From assembly GCA_020633495.1 (NCBI GenBank), contig JACKDR010000021.1, forward strand, positions 62,001 through 126,000: a stretch of 64,000 nt of DNA, written 5' to 3'. The notes beneath the pieces were generated by a model. It saw only the letters and a program-made list of their open reading frames with translations, had not been told where the DNA came from and made no database searches. The translations under genes were made by a program, and so were the position numbers. This DNA is from Kofleriaceae bacterium (GTDB lineage Bacteria > Myxococcota_A > Polyangia > Haliangiales > Haliangiaceae). Below are positions 42,831-51,892 of the stretch, one piece after another. Every line of letters starts with the position of its first letter. Position 1 is the first letter of the stretch.

Positions 42831-44830
42831 GTGTCCTCCTCGGGGATCAGCTCGTGGGTCTCGGGCCACGGCAGGTCGTGGGCGCCCAGGGCGCGGTCCT
42901 GGCAGCCCAGCGACCGCACCGTGTCGACCACCAGGTTGAGGTGCGCGATCGCGCGCAGCACCGCGCGGCCGCCGATCTCGGTGGCGAGCAGACGCCGCAC
43001 CAGCGCGGCGTGCTCGATCGCGGCGCCGAACCGCCAGCCGTCGCCGTCGTCGCCGCCGCGCAGGGGATCGAGGTAGCCGTCGGCGGCGCGCGCCACCGCG
43101 GCCAGGGCCTCGCCGGCGTCGAGGCCGGCGGCCAGCACCAGGCGCGCCTCGATCCGCACCGGGTGGAACCGCGCCGCCGCGGTGACGACCTCGATGCCCG
43201 CGGGCGCCGCGTTCGCCACCAGGTAGGCGGCGACGCCCTCGAGGGTCTGCTCGTCGGGGACCGGCGGCTGGCCGTCGTCGCGCGGCTCGCCGACGACGAG
43301 GACGCCGACGACGCCGGGGATCGCGCGACCGGGCAAGCCGGGGTGGTAGCCGGCGACCGCGTGGGCGCGGCGGACGCCGCCGGCGCGCAGCGCGCACACC
43401 TCGTAGTCCGCGGGGGTCACGGCGCGACGGCGCGCCCGCAGCTCGCGCGGCCCGCGCCGCAGGGTGTCGAGCTCGTCCTCGGCGGCGACCGGGCCGCTGG
43501 CGGCGCGCGGGTTGGCGACCCCGACGACGAACGCGGCGCTGCCGACCAGCGTGTCGATCTTGCCGGCGGCGACCGCGGCCGACGGCGACACCACCCGGTA
43601 GGCCACGGCGCGCACGTGCCGGAAGCCGTCGGGCACCGAGGCGCCGTGGACGCCGTCGCCGAAGCCGACCTGGCCGCCGGCGGCGTCGAGGACGTAGACC
43701 GCGTCGTCGGGGCCGGCGGTGGCCAGCTCGTCGACCTCGCGCCACGGCGTCGGCGTACCGCCGGCGTCGACCTCGAGGCGCAGGCTGCCGGGCACCACGC
43801 CGCCGCGCGCCAGCGCGTAGCGGCGCGGCCGCCGCCCCGGCTCCTCGATCGGCTCGAGCACCTCGTCGCGCCGGGTCTCGCCCGAGGTCACCGGCACGGC
43901 GTTGAGCACCGCCCCGGCCAGGCGCGGCGCGTCGTCCCAGCGGCCCCGGACCAGCAGCGCGCGCAGCCAGCGGCGCGGCGTGTCGCCGACGACCCGCGCC
44001 TGGCCCCAGCGCCGGCCGACCGCCAGCTCGACGATGCCGGAGCGGGTCAGCGCCGCCGACTCGTCGCGCAGCAGCTGCGCCGCCACCCAGCCGTGGCCGT
44101 CGTGGATCTGCCAGCGCAGCAGCGGCTGCGGCGCGCCCGGCGCCGGGACCAGGCCGCCCAGCGCCACCGGGTCCGGCGCGGTGGTACGGACCGGGACGTA
44201 GAGCCCGAGCGCGATCGTCGGCGGCGCCAGCGGCGTGTCGAGCCCCAGGTAGAAGCCGTCGCCGAGCTGCGGCCGGGTGCCGAACGGCAAGATCGCCGCG
44301 CCGCGATCGATCTCGGGCAGCTCGAGCGTCGTCAGCACGCCGCGGTGCGCGGTGGCCGCCGCGACCAGCGCGCCGGGCGTCACCGTCACGGCGCGCGCGG
44401 TCTCGAAGATCACCTGGATGCCGGCGACGTCGGTGCCGGCGATCCGGAAGCCGGGCCCGACCCCGACCACCGCGGTCGCCGAGCGCGACACCTCGAGCGC
44501 GACGATCGCCCGCATCGGCGCCGGCCCCAGCGGCGCGACGCCGGCGGCGTCGAGCACCTCGACGCGGGCGCGCACCGGCAGCTCGTCGATCACGCGGGCC
44601 GCCCGCGCCACCTGCGCGGCCACCAGATCGATCATCACCGCGCCGGGATCGTCGACGCGGCGGCTGGTCCAGCGCGGCGTGAAGCCGGCGCGGCGCGCCG
44701 CGATCTCCGCGGCCAGCGTCGCCTCGTCGGCCGGGAACACCCGCGGCTGGCGCAGCGCCGGCTGCACCGGATCGGCGTCGAGCTCGGGCGCGCGCGGCGC
44801 GACGTCGACGGTCCACCACGGCGCGCTCAT
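42827..44830 (-). CDS. Baseplate J-like wedge protein 2
   Basis: 667 residues of the baseplate J/gp47 type. Near the N-terminus a helical entry (LAAEIAARRAGFTPRWTSRR, then IDLVAAQVARAARVIDELP) matches the family. The C-terminal half contains the typical ARRRAVTPADYEVCALRAGGVRRAHAV and DPLRGGDDGDGWRFGAAIEH pieces. It is paralogous to the next upstream gene, sharing the C-terminal plan (T-x-x-D-(Y/H)-x-x-(C/L)-A and (H/R)GG-x-DGDGW-x-F-G). In Afp/PVC particles two such proteins (11 and 12) form the wedge. Start overlaps the previous stop (ATGA). Confidence 0.85.
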   Translation of the reverse strand: MSAPWWTVDVAPRAPELDADPVQPALRQPRVFPADEATLAAEIAARRAGFTPRWTSRRVDDPGAVMIDLVAAQVARAARVIDELPVRARVEVLDAAGVAPLGPAPMRAIVALEVSRSATAVVGVGPGFRIAGTDVAGIQVIFETARAVTVTPGALVAAATAHRGVLTTLELPEIDRGAAILPFGTRPQLGDGFYLGLDTPLAPPTIALGLYVPVRTTAPDPVALGGLVPAPGAPQPLLRWQIHDGHGWVAAQLLRDESAALTRSGIVELAVGRRWGQARVVGDTPRRWLRALLVRGRWDDAPRLAGAVLNAVPVTSGETRRDEVLEPIEEPGRRPRRYALARGGVVPGSLRLEVDAGGTPTPWREVDELATAGPDDAVYVLDAAGGQVGFGDGVHGASVPDGFRHVRAVAYRVVSPSAAVAAGKIDTLVGSAAFVVGVANPRAASGPVAAEDELDTLRRGPRELRARRRAVTPADYEVCALRAGGVRRAHAVAGYHPGLPGRAIPGVVGVLVVGEPRDDGQPPVPDEQTLEGVAAYLVANAAPAGIEVVTAAARFHPVRIEARLVLAAGLDAGEALAAVARAADGYLDPLRGGDDGDGWRFGAAIEHAALVRRLLATEIGGRAVLRAIAHLNLVVDTVRSLGCQDRALGAHDLPWPETHELIPEEDT

Positions 44831-46755
44831 CGCAGCCCTCCCCCGGCGCCGCGCGGCGCCACCAGCCGCACCGCCACCGACGCCACCGGCAGCGCGTGAC
44901 GCGGCAGCTCGAGGTCGCGGCACGCCGGCAGCGGATCGCGGCCGCGCGGCTGGACCACGACGTCGGCGACCCGACCGTCGCGGCCGGCGGCGTCCTGGGC
45001 GACCCGGATCAGCGCGGTGATCCGCACGACGCCGCCGAACGGCCAGCCGTCGCCGTCGGCGCCGCCGTGCAGCGGATCGAGGTGGACGCGCAGCGCGCCG
45101 GCCACCCGCGCCCGCAGCTCGTCGAGATCCCAGGCGTCGGCCTCGACGGTGACGTCGACGCGGATCGCGACGTAGCGGGCGGCGCGGACGTGGACCACCG
45201 TGCCGACCAGGCGGGTGTCGGCGAACCGCGCCTCGACCTGGCGCAGCAGCCCGGGGTCGGCGACCGGCGCGGTGATCGCGCGACCGGCGGCGACGTCGGC
45301 GACGCCGCGATCGCCGACCCGCGGCACCACGAAGACGGTGGTGACGCCGGGCGAGCGCACGCACGGCTCGTCGGGATCGAGGCCGATCGCGGCGTGGGCG
45401 CGCGCCACCGCGACGCCCGGCGTGGTGCGCGCGAGCTCGACGTGATCCTCGGCGGTGACCGCCCGGGCCCGCCGCGCGGTCCGCGCCGCGACCCGGGCCC
45501 GGGCGTCGGCGGCGGCCTCGCGGTCGCGGCCGCCGACCGCCTGGACGTGGCTGCGGACGCCCAGGCCGGCGAGCGGGCTGCCCGGCGGCGGCACCGCCGC
45601 CGGCGCGGCGAGCTCCACCGGCTGCCACGCGGTCGGCCCGACGTCGCCAGCCGCACCGCCGCCGACCTCGTACCAGCCGGCGACCGCGGTGCCGGCGGCG
45701 CACCGCGGCACCCGCCCGCCCAGGCCGTCGCCGAAGCGCAGCCGCGCCGCCGCGCGCTCGACCAGTAGGACGCGATCGGCCGGGCCGCACGGCGCCAGCG
45801 TCGGCACCGCCCACCAGCGCCGCGTGACCCCGTCGGGCTCGGTGAGCCGCAGCCGCACCGCGCCCAGCGGCAGGCCGCGATCGATCGGCAGCTCGAGGGT
45901 CACGCCGGGCAGCGGCAGCCACGGCCCGGTCGTGGGCAGCGCGCGGCGCAGCCGGTGGGTCGCGCGCACCACGTTGCCGCGGATCGCCGCCACCCGCGGC
46001 GGCGAGGTGAACGTCGCGTGCGCGGTCGTGATGCGCAGCCGCAGCTCGGCGGCGCCGGTCGGCGGCGTCAGCCGCACCACCCCGGAGCGCCGCAGCCCGC
46101 CGGTGCCGTCGCGCACCGCGTCGCCGGTCAGCGCCACGCCGTTGCACCACCAGGTCAGCTCCGCCGGCGGCGGCGCCGCGACCGCGTCGGGCGACCACGC
46201 CGGTTCGACGCCGGTGTCGTCGAGCTCGAAGCCCAGCCCGACCGGCGCGCCCGGCGGCGGCGGCGCGGCGAAGCGGACCACGATCGTCGCCTCGGCGGCG
46301 GCGCCGTCGGCGCGCAAGAGCGGCACCGGGCGGCGGCCCAGGTCGGCGGTGCGGTCGCCCTCCCAGGTCTGCAGCTCGATCGCGTCGACGGGCGCCACCG
46401 CGATCGCACGCCGGGTCGTGAACGTCAGCTCCGGGCGCCGCGCCACCTGCACCGCGAAGCGGCCGAGCCGCCGCGGCCCGGGGGGCGACAGCTCGAGCAC
46501 GACTCCCGCGGCCCGCGCCGGCGCCAGGCCCTCGCCGAGCACGCCGAGGATCGCCTGGACCATCGGCTCCGGCGTGCGATCGGCGCGGTAGACCCGCTGG
46601 TCGAGCAGCCACGCGTACAGCTCGAGCAGCGTGATGCCCGGGTCGACGGGCCCGTGCATCGTCCACTGACCGCGCGAGCGCGCCGCGATCCGCCGCTGCG
46701 CCTCGGCGACCAGCTGGTCGTAGTCGACACGGTCGATCGAGTGGCCGAGGCTCAC
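44827..46755 (-). CDS. Baseplate J-like wedge protein 1
   Basis: 642 residues. The N-terminus has the family segment WTMHGPVDPGITLLELYAWL. The C-terminal half contains ARAVTAEDHVELARTTPGVAVARAHA and DPLHGGADGDGWPFGGVVRI, as in its neighbour. Corresponds to the Afp11/Pvc11 wedge protein that surrounds the hub and links sheath to baseplate. GTG at 46755 overlaps the gp25 stop. Confidence 0.85.
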   Translation of the reverse strand: MSLGHSIDRVDYDQLVAEAQRRIAARSRGQWTMHGPVDPGITLLELYAWLLDQRVYRADRTPEPMVQAILGVLGEGLAPARAAGVVLELSPPGPRRLGRFAVQVARRPELTFTTRRAIAVAPVDAIELQTWEGDRTADLGRRPVPLLRADGAAAEATIVVRFAAPPPPGAPVGLGFELDDTGVEPAWSPDAVAAPPPAELTWWCNGVALTGDAVRDGTGGLRRSGVVRLTPPTGAAELRLRITTAHATFTSPPRVAAIRGNVVRATHRLRRALPTTGPWLPLPGVTLELPIDRGLPLGAVRLRLTEPDGVTRRWWAVPTLAPCGPADRVLLVERAAARLRFGDGLGGRVPRCAAGTAVAGWYEVGGGAAGDVGPTAWQPVELAAPAAVPPPGSPLAGLGVRSHVQAVGGRDREAAADARARVAARTARRARAVTAEDHVELARTTPGVAVARAHAAIGLDPDEPCVRSPGVTTVFVVPRVGDRGVADVAAGRAITAPVADPGLLRQVEARFADTRLVGTVVHVRAARYVAIRVDVTVEADAWDLDELRARVAGALRVHLDPLHGGADGDGWPFGGVVRITALIRVAQDAAGRDGRVADVVVQPRGRDPLPACRDLELPRHALPVASVAVRLVAPRGAGGGLR

Positions 46756-47153
46756 GGGCCCTCCGCGCGCGGCAGGTAGTACGGGAAGACCAGGCTGTCG
46801 CGGGTGTTCGAGCGCACGACCCGGTAGCCGATCGCGACGACGACCCGGCGGTCGTCGGCGGGATCCTGCTCGGCACGGACCTCGAGCAGCTCGACCCGCG
46901 ACTCGAACGCGGTGATCGCCGCCCGCACCTCGCGCTCGACGGCGCGCAGGTTGCGCTCGCTGCCCGGCGCCAGCACCAGCTCGGGGATGCGGGTGCCGAG
47001 GTCGCCGCGCATGACCCGCTCGCCGACCCGGGTCAAGAGGATCAGCCGCAGCGCCTGCTCGACGCCGGCGTCGCCGTCGACGTAGCCCAGCGCCCCGGTG
47101 GTGTCGGGAGCGATCGGGAAGCGCCAGCTGCGGCCGAGGAAGTCGCTGGCCAT
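46752..47153 (-). CDS. gp25/GPW-like baseplate wedge protein (Afp9/Pvc9-type)
   Basis: 133 residues, the right size for gp25-like proteins. Contains the lysozyme-fold landmarks VDGDAGVEQALRLILLTRVGERVMRGDLGTRI in three pieces: DGDAGVEQALRLIL, TRVGERVMRGDLGT and RIPELVLAP, with the invariant Glu-Arg-x-M. It initiates sheath assembly on the baseplate in T4, T6SS and eCIS. ATG at 47153 begins 4 bases after the spike stop at 47158. Confidence 0.92.
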   Translation of the reverse strand: MASDFLGRSWRFPIAPDTTGALGYVDGDAGVEQALRLILLTRVGERVMRGDLGTRIPELVLAPGSERNLRAVEREVRAAITAFESRVELLEVRAEQDPADDRRVVVAIGYRVVRSNTRDSLVFPYYLPRAEGP

Positions 47154-47157
47154 GGGT

Positions 47158-47823
47158 TCACCCGAGCTTGATCGAGGCGGCGCTCACCGTGACCTCGGTG
47201 CCCTGGATCTTGATGCTGCCGGTCGCGCCCAGCGTGATCGACGCGGCGCCCGCCTTCAGCTCGATCTGCTGGCCGCTGTCGTCGAGCGTCACCGACAGGC
47301 CGGCGCTGGTCTCGATCGCGATCCGCCCGCGCTGGTCGTCGAGCGTGACCGCGTGGCCACCGGCCGTGGTCAACGCGAGCTGCCGGTGCTGGTCGTCGAG
47401 CACGACCTGGTGTCCCCCCGCGGTGACCAGCGCGACTTGCCGGGTCGAGCTGCCGTCGTCGAGCAGCACCTGGTGGCCGGCCTTGGTGCGCCACAGCTTC
47501 TGATCCTGCTGCGCGTGGTCCTTGTGGGCCGGCGGCTGATCGGTGCCGTTGTACAGGCCGCCCAGCACCACCGGCTCGGCCATGTCGCCGTGCATGAACG
47601 CCAGCAGCACCTCGTCGCCGACCTCCGGGATCAGGACGACGCCGTAGCCGTTGCCGGCGTAGGGCTGGCACACCCGGCACCAGTCGCTGACCGTGCGATC
47701 GTCGAGCCAGGGGAACCGGACCTTGATGCGGCCCTCGTGGCCGGGATCCTCGTTGTCCTCGACCAGCCCGACGCTGAGGCCGTAGAGCCGGCGATCCAGC
47801 GACTTGACCCGGTAGGCGTTCAT
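47158..47823 (-). CDS. gpV/VgrG-like spike protein with beta-solenoid tip (Afp8-type, distal part)
   Basis: 221 residues. N-terminal OB-fold segment of gpV/gp5 type (DPGHEGRIKVRFPWLDD, SDWCRVCQPYAGNGYGVVLIPEVGDEVLL). From about residue 118 to 205 there are regular repeats of 19-21 residues (AGHQVLLDD, GGHQVVLDD, GGHAVTLDD, AGLSVTLDD), each a likely coil of a triple-stranded beta-helix needle. In PVC the hub and spike are one chain (Pvc8); here they are separate genes. No PAAR tip gene is present in the operon, so this needle may be self-capped by its SIKIQGTEVTVSAASIKLG end. Confidence 0.9.
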   Translation of the reverse strand: MNAYRVKSLDRRLYGLSVGLVEDNEDPGHEGRIKVRFPWLDDRTVSDWCRVCQPYAGNGYGVVLIPEVGDEVLLAFMHGDMAEPVVLGGLYNGTDQPPAHKDHAQQDQKLWRTKAGHQVLLDDGSSTRQVALVTAGGHQVVLDDQHRQLALTTAGGHAVTLDDQRGRIAIETSAGLSVTLDDSGQQIELKAGAASITLGATGSIKIQGTEVTVSAASIKLG

Positions 47824-48986
47824 CGCGGCTGCTCCTCTTCGCGCATGCGCTCGACGTCGAACGAGCTGCTGTAGCCACCGCTGCCGAAGACGTGCTCGGC
47901 CTTGGTCACCGTGTAGTCACCGCGGAACCGGGTGCCCAGGCCCTCGAGCCGCACCAGCACGCCGGGCCGCAGCTCGGGGTTGCCCATCGCCTCGCCGGTG
48001 CCGGTCAGGAACTCGTTGGCGGTCCGCTCGAGCAGGCCGATCGCGAGCTCGCGCGCCGCCGCCTGGGTCAGCGCGACCTGGTCGACGATCCGCTCCTCCT
48101 TGGCGCCCAGCTTGTCGACGATCTCGAGGCCGGTGCGGCCCTTGCCGCCGGTGCGCGGCAGATCCTCGAGCGCGGCGGTGTACTTGATCGGCTGCTTGGT
48201 CGCGGGGTCCCAGCCACGCACCGTGACCTTGCTGACCAGGCGCCCGACGGTGAGCCGCGGCGTGAACGCGCGCAGCGACTCGCCCCAGCGGTAGGTCAGG
48301 ACCTCGACCGGCCGGCCGTCGCGGCCGTCCTTGGGCCGGATGAAGAACAGCGTCGGGGTCCGGCCGTCGCCCCGGGTGCCGACGTAGCAGTCGAAGCCGA
48401 CCACCTTGGCTCGCTGCAGCAGGAACTCGAGGTCGTCCTGATCCTTCTGCTGCACGATCGGGTGCTCGGGGCCCTCGCGGGTGGCCTCGAGCTGCAGGCC
48501 GTGGCGGCTCGCGATCTCCTGCGCGATCTGCCAGTCCTGCTTGCGCAGGTACTGCTTGGGCGTGCCGTCGCCGGGCTTGAAGCGGCGCAGCCGGCCCAGG
48601 CCGTCGACGCCGGTGATCGCGATGGTCGGCAGCCCCGACTCGGGGAAGCTCGGCGACAGCGTCGTGATGTCGCCGACCAGCATCGTCCGCAGCTGGCCGG
48701 CGTAGCCCATCTCGACGACGATCGAGCCGCCGACGTCGAGCAGCGTGCTGTCGGAGTACTTGAACGCCGTGACCTCCTGGGCCCGGCTCAGCCCGCCCTT
48801 GCCGGGGTCGACGTTGGCCAGGACGATCGAGAAGCCGGCCAGCTCGTCGCGCTGCAGCGTCACCCGCAGCTCCTGGACGTCCTGCAGCACGGCGTCGGAC
48901 AGGGCGCGACCGCCGACGCTGACCCGGATCGCCGGGGCGTAGGCCTCGGCCCCGGGCTGGACCAGGCGGCGCGCCGATCCGGTCAC
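47820..48986 (-). CDS. gpD/late-control-D-like hub protein (Afp8-type, proximal part)
   Basis: 388 residues. Phage late control D fold: AIRVSVGGRALSDAVLQDVQ at the start, FKPGDGTPKQYLRKQDWQIA and EFLLQRAKVVGFDCYV in the middle, and RTANEFLTGTGEAMGNPELRPG near the end. Forms the trimeric hub between tube and spike. GTG at 48986 overlaps the LysM gene stop; its stop overlaps the spike ATG. Confidence 0.9.
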   Translation of the reverse strand: MTGSARRLVQPGAEAYAPAIRVSVGGRALSDAVLQDVQELRVTLQRDELAGFSIVLANVDPGKGGLSRAQEVTAFKYSDSTLLDVGGSIVVEMGYAGQLRTMLVGDITTLSPSFPESGLPTIAITGVDGLGRLRRFKPGDGTPKQYLRKQDWQIAQEIASRHGLQLEATREGPEHPIVQQKDQDDLEFLLQRAKVVGFDCYVGTRGDGRTPTLFFIRPKDGRDGRPVEVLTYRWGESLRAFTPRLTVGRLVSKVTVRGWDPATKQPIKYTAALEDLPRTGGKGRTGLEIVDKLGAKEERIVDQVALTQAAARELAIGLLERTANEFLTGTGEAMGNPELRPGVLVRLEGLGTRFRGDYTVTKAEHVFGSGGYSSSFDVERMREEEQPR

Positions 48987-49681
48987 GACACCCTCGGCAG
49001 GATCAGGACCGTGCCCGCCTGCAGCCGGCCCGGCTCGTCGAGGTCGTTGGCGCGGGCGATGCGCCGCCACTGCCGCGGATCGCCGTACGCCTGCTCGGCG
49101 ATCCGGCTCAACGTGTCGTTGCGGCGCACCACGTACGCCTTCTCGACGTCGGGCGAGCTGGTCGGGAACCGCTCGACCTGATCCTCGACCGTCGTCCACT
49201 CCTTGAGCGCGATCGACAGCTTGGCGCGCAGCGGCACGCCCTCGGCGGAGAACAGCGTGTAGGTGACGTTGAGGCTCTCGACCACGCCGACGAACTCGTG
49301 GTGGGCGCGGCCCTGCCCCGGCGTGTCCCACGGACCGTTCCACACCAGCCGCACCACCGGCGGCGCGTGCAGCTCGCGGTCGACGTTCATCAGGCCGCGG
49401 ATCGCGTCGACGTAGGTGCGCCGGACGTCCTCGAGGGTGTCCGAGGTGTCGACCAGGGCCTCGAAGCTGAGCTTCTCGCTGGCGCCGCGGACGTACTGGA
49501 TCGGCGGCGCCACCAGCCCGGGGATGGGCACCTCGGCGAAGGTGTTCTGCTTGGCGAGCTGCAGCTCGGTGGGGTTGAAGCGCAGCGGGATGCGCTTGTC
49601 GGGCAGGTCGGCGCCGCCGCGCACGACCTCGAGGTAGGCCTTGTGCTCGAACCGCGCGGCGGCCGCCTGCACCGGGTTCAC
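48983..49681 (-). CDS. LysM-domain eCIS hub protein (Afp7/Pvc7-type)
   Basis: 232 residues. The N-terminal domain (IPLRFNPTELQLAKQNTF, SEKLSFEALVDTSD) matches the Afp7 family; residues about 185-230 are a LysM motif (YVVRRNDTLSRIAEQAYGD...LQAGTVLILP). Joins hub and tube-initiator in PVC particles. GTG start at 49681. All neighbours overlap by 4 bases. Confidence 0.9.
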   Translation of the reverse strand: MNPVQAAAARFEHKAYLEVVRGGADLPDKRIPLRFNPTELQLAKQNTFAEVPIPGLVAPPIQYVRGASEKLSFEALVDTSDTLEDVRRTYVDAIRGLMNVDRELHAPPVVRLVWNGPWDTPGQGRAHHEFVGVVESLNVTYTLFSAEGVPLRAKLSIALKEWTTVEDQVERFPTSSPDVEKAYVVRRNDTLSRIAEQAYGDPRQWRRIARANDLDEPGRLQAGTVLILPRVS

Positions 49682-49863
49682 CGATCACCTCCGTAGTGGC
49701 GATCGCCGACGACGCGGTCGGCCTCGAGGGCGGCGTGGCGGCCGCGCTGCGCCTGCTGCCGCCGGCTCCACTCGTTGACGTACTTCTCGAACAGGCGCAC
49801 GAACTGCTGCTCGTCGTCGCCGACGACGTCGAAGTGGACCTCGAGCAGCTCGATCCGGATCAC
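49678..49863 (-). CDS. 61-residue eCIS protein
   Basis: Small, no family named. Starts GTG at 49863 (VIRIELLEVHFDVVGDD), then a charged helix (FVRLFEKYVNEWSRRQQAQR) and a basic tail. Its position, between the second tube gene and the LysM gene, is that of the small Afp6/Pvc6 genes. Both ends overlap the neighbouring genes by 4 bases, which supports it being real. Confidence 0.6.
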   Translation of the reverse strand: MIRIELLEVHFDVVGDDEQQFVRLFEKYVNEWSRRQQAQRGRHAALEADRVVGDRHYGGDR

Positions 49864-50414
49864 GGCGCGCTCCCCAGCCGACCCAGCCCGCCGGCGGTGG
49901 TGGGCGGCAGCGGCACCGCCTCGAGCCCCTGGTGGGCGATCTCGAGGCCGTCGATCGCGACCGCGCTCTGGTTGGCGTTGAGCTCGGGGCCCATCCACTT
50001 GGCGGCCAGGGCGCCGCGGAACACCCACGCGATCGCCGGGCCGCCGGTCTCGTCGCACAGGACGATCGCGCCGTCGCGGCGCGCGCCCAGCGACCGGGTC
50101 AGCCCGGCGCGATACCAGACCCACAGCGCCAGGTCGCGGACCACGCCGCGCCGCAGGGTCAGGCGGCCCCAGCTGTGGCGGACCGGCAGCTGGTGGACGT
50201 AGTCGTTGATCCCGCCCTCGGCGTACGGCATGACCTCGAGCTCGCCGCCCAGCCCCTTGACCTCGGCGAACGCGCCGACCGCCATCGTGGGGATCAGGAT
50301 CGCCTGCGCCGCCGGCAGGTAGGCGTCGGTCGGATCGAGGGTGACGAAGAAGCTGTACGCGGGCAGCGGCTCCTCGATCTGGGTGATCCCGGAGAGGGCC
50401 TGCAACAGGGTCAC
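49860..50414 (-). CDS. Tube protein 2 (gp19-like, tube-initiator type, Afp5/Pvc5 position)
   Basis: 184 residues of the T4 gp19-like tube fold. Matching landmarks with the other tube gene: GAFAEVKGLGGELEVMPYAEG, LRRGVVRDLALWVWYRAG and FRGALAAKWMGPELNANQSA. Longer than tube 1 by about 28 residues, with a short N-terminal extension, as in tube-initiator subunits that bind the hub. GTG start overlaps the sheath 2 stop. Confidence 0.85.
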   Translation of the reverse strand: MTLLQALSGITQIEEPLPAYSFFVTLDPTDAYLPAAQAILIPTMAVGAFAEVKGLGGELEVMPYAEGGINDYVHQLPVRHSWGRLTLRRGVVRDLALWVWYRAGLTRSLGARRDGAIVLCDETGGPAIAWVFRGALAAKWMGPELNANQSAVAIDGLEIAHQGLEAVPLPPTTAGGLGRLGSAP

Positions 50415-51892
50415 GGCAGCACCTCCAGCGCGCCGTCGCGGCTGAGCGCGACCCGCAGCTCGATCATCTCCATCGGCACCGCCGGCGCCACGCCGATCAG
50501 GCACACGCAGCGACCGCGCTCGACCTCGTCGGGCGGGTTGGTCTCGAGGTCGCACTGCACGGTGAAGGCCTCGTCGGCGGCGGCGCCGGCGAGCGCGCCG
50601 CTGCGCCAGGCCTCGAGCAGCACCGAGGTCACGGCGCGGACGAACTGGAACCACAGCGCCGGGCCGTTGCCCTCGAAGACCAGCGGCTCGGCGACCTTGC
50701 GGAGGGCGCGGACCAGGCGGTGCAACAGGCGGCGGTGCGCGACCCAGCGGCGGTCGGGGCGCGGATCGAGGGTGCGCCCACCCATCGCCGCGTAGCCGAG
50801 GCCGGGCACGCAGCGCACCAGATCGACGCCGGCCTCGTTGAGCACGGCGTACTCCGCCGGCGACGCCTCGGCCTCGAGATCGACGACGCCGAGCAGCGGC
50901 TCGTTGGCCGGGGTGTGGTGGGCGCCGCGCCGGCGGTCGAGGGCGCTGATCATCCCGGCGACGTGGCCGCACGGCGGGATCGTGCGCAGCGGCCGGTGCA
51001 CGCCGCCGAGCGGATCGTCGACGCGCAGCCACGGGTGGTAGTGCGCGCCGGCCCGCCAGGGCACGTCGTCGAGCGCGTCGGCGGTGCGGCCGAGCCCGGC
51101 CTCGAGCCAGTCCGCGATCAGCTGGTCGGCGTGCCACGGCCGGCCCCCGCGATCGCGAGGCGCGTCGATCAGGACCAGGCGATCGTGCAGCGCCTCGGCC
51201 TGGCCGAGCAGCGTCGTGACGATGCGCGCGACGTCGAGCCCGGGCTCGGCGTGCAGATCCGGCAGCGCGATCAGCGCGACGTCGGGCTCGTCGACCAGCC
51301 GGTCGGCGGCGCCGAGGTAGGCGTCGGTGTCGGGCGCGACGTCGTCGCCGGCCCACGCGAGTCGCACCAGCTCGGATCGCGCGGCCACCGCCTCGGGGAG
51401 CCTCTCCACCGGCAGGCCGAGCAGCGCCTCGGCCGGCGCGCCGCGCGGCCGGACCACGACGTCGACCTCGGGCGCGAACGCCGCGCCCTCGCGGCGCCAG
51501 CCGACCTCGACCTCGAGGCCGCGCGCCCACGCGCCTGGGCTGGTCGCCGCGACCACGACGCCCGCGACCGGCCAGGCCCACATCGGCGGCGCCGGCGTCC
51601 ACCCGGCGGTCGCGGTGGCCGGCGCGCCGCCGGCGACCCGGACCACGAACGCGGTGGTGCCGCCGTTCTCGAAGTAGCCGCGCACCGCGTACGGCGTGTG
51701 CGACGCGCCGTCGAGGCCGCCGAACACCGCCTGGTAGGCACGCCAGCCCTCGACCCGCACCGCCTCGCCGACCGGCCCCCGGTGGGTCGGCCCGACGAAC
51801 GCGGCGACGTCGCTGCGCAGCGGCGTCGGCGCGGGCGGCGGACGCACCGCGATGAAGCGGACGCCCGGCGGGACGGGGGTCGGCGTGGTCAC
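50411..51892 (-). CDS. Contractile sheath protein 2
   Basis: 493 residues. N-terminal segment PPPAPTPLRSDVAAFVGPTHRG (the sheath handshake region), then RGYFENGGTTAFVVRVAG, and a C-terminal domain with GHVAGMISALDRRRGAHHTPAN and FQFVRAVTSVLLEAWRSG, all typical of tail sheath proteins. It differs strongly from sheath 1 and is shorter. PVC and Afp also have several sheath proteins with different places along the tail. GTG start overlaps the tube 1 stop. Confidence 0.85.
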   Translation of the reverse strand: MTTPTPVPPGVRFIAVRPPPAPTPLRSDVAAFVGPTHRGPVGEAVRVEGWRAYQAVFGGLDGASHTPYAVRGYFENGGTTAFVVRVAGGAPATATAGWTPAPPMWAWPVAGVVVAATSPGAWARGLEVEVGWRREGAAFAPEVDVVVRPRGAPAEALLGLPVERLPEAVAARSELVRLAWAGDDVAPDTDAYLGAADRLVDEPDVALIALPDLHAEPGLDVARIVTTLLGQAEALHDRLVLIDAPRDRGGRPWHADQLIADWLEAGLGRTADALDDVPWRAGAHYHPWLRVDDPLGGVHRPLRTIPPCGHVAGMISALDRRRGAHHTPANEPLLGVVDLEAEASPAEYAVLNEAGVDLVRCVPGLGYAAMGGRTLDPRPDRRWVAHRRLLHRLVRALRKVAEPLVFEGNGPALWFQFVRAVTSVLLEAWRSGALAGAAADEAFTVQCDLETNPPDEVERGRCVCLIGVAPAVPMEMIELRVALSRDGALEVLP

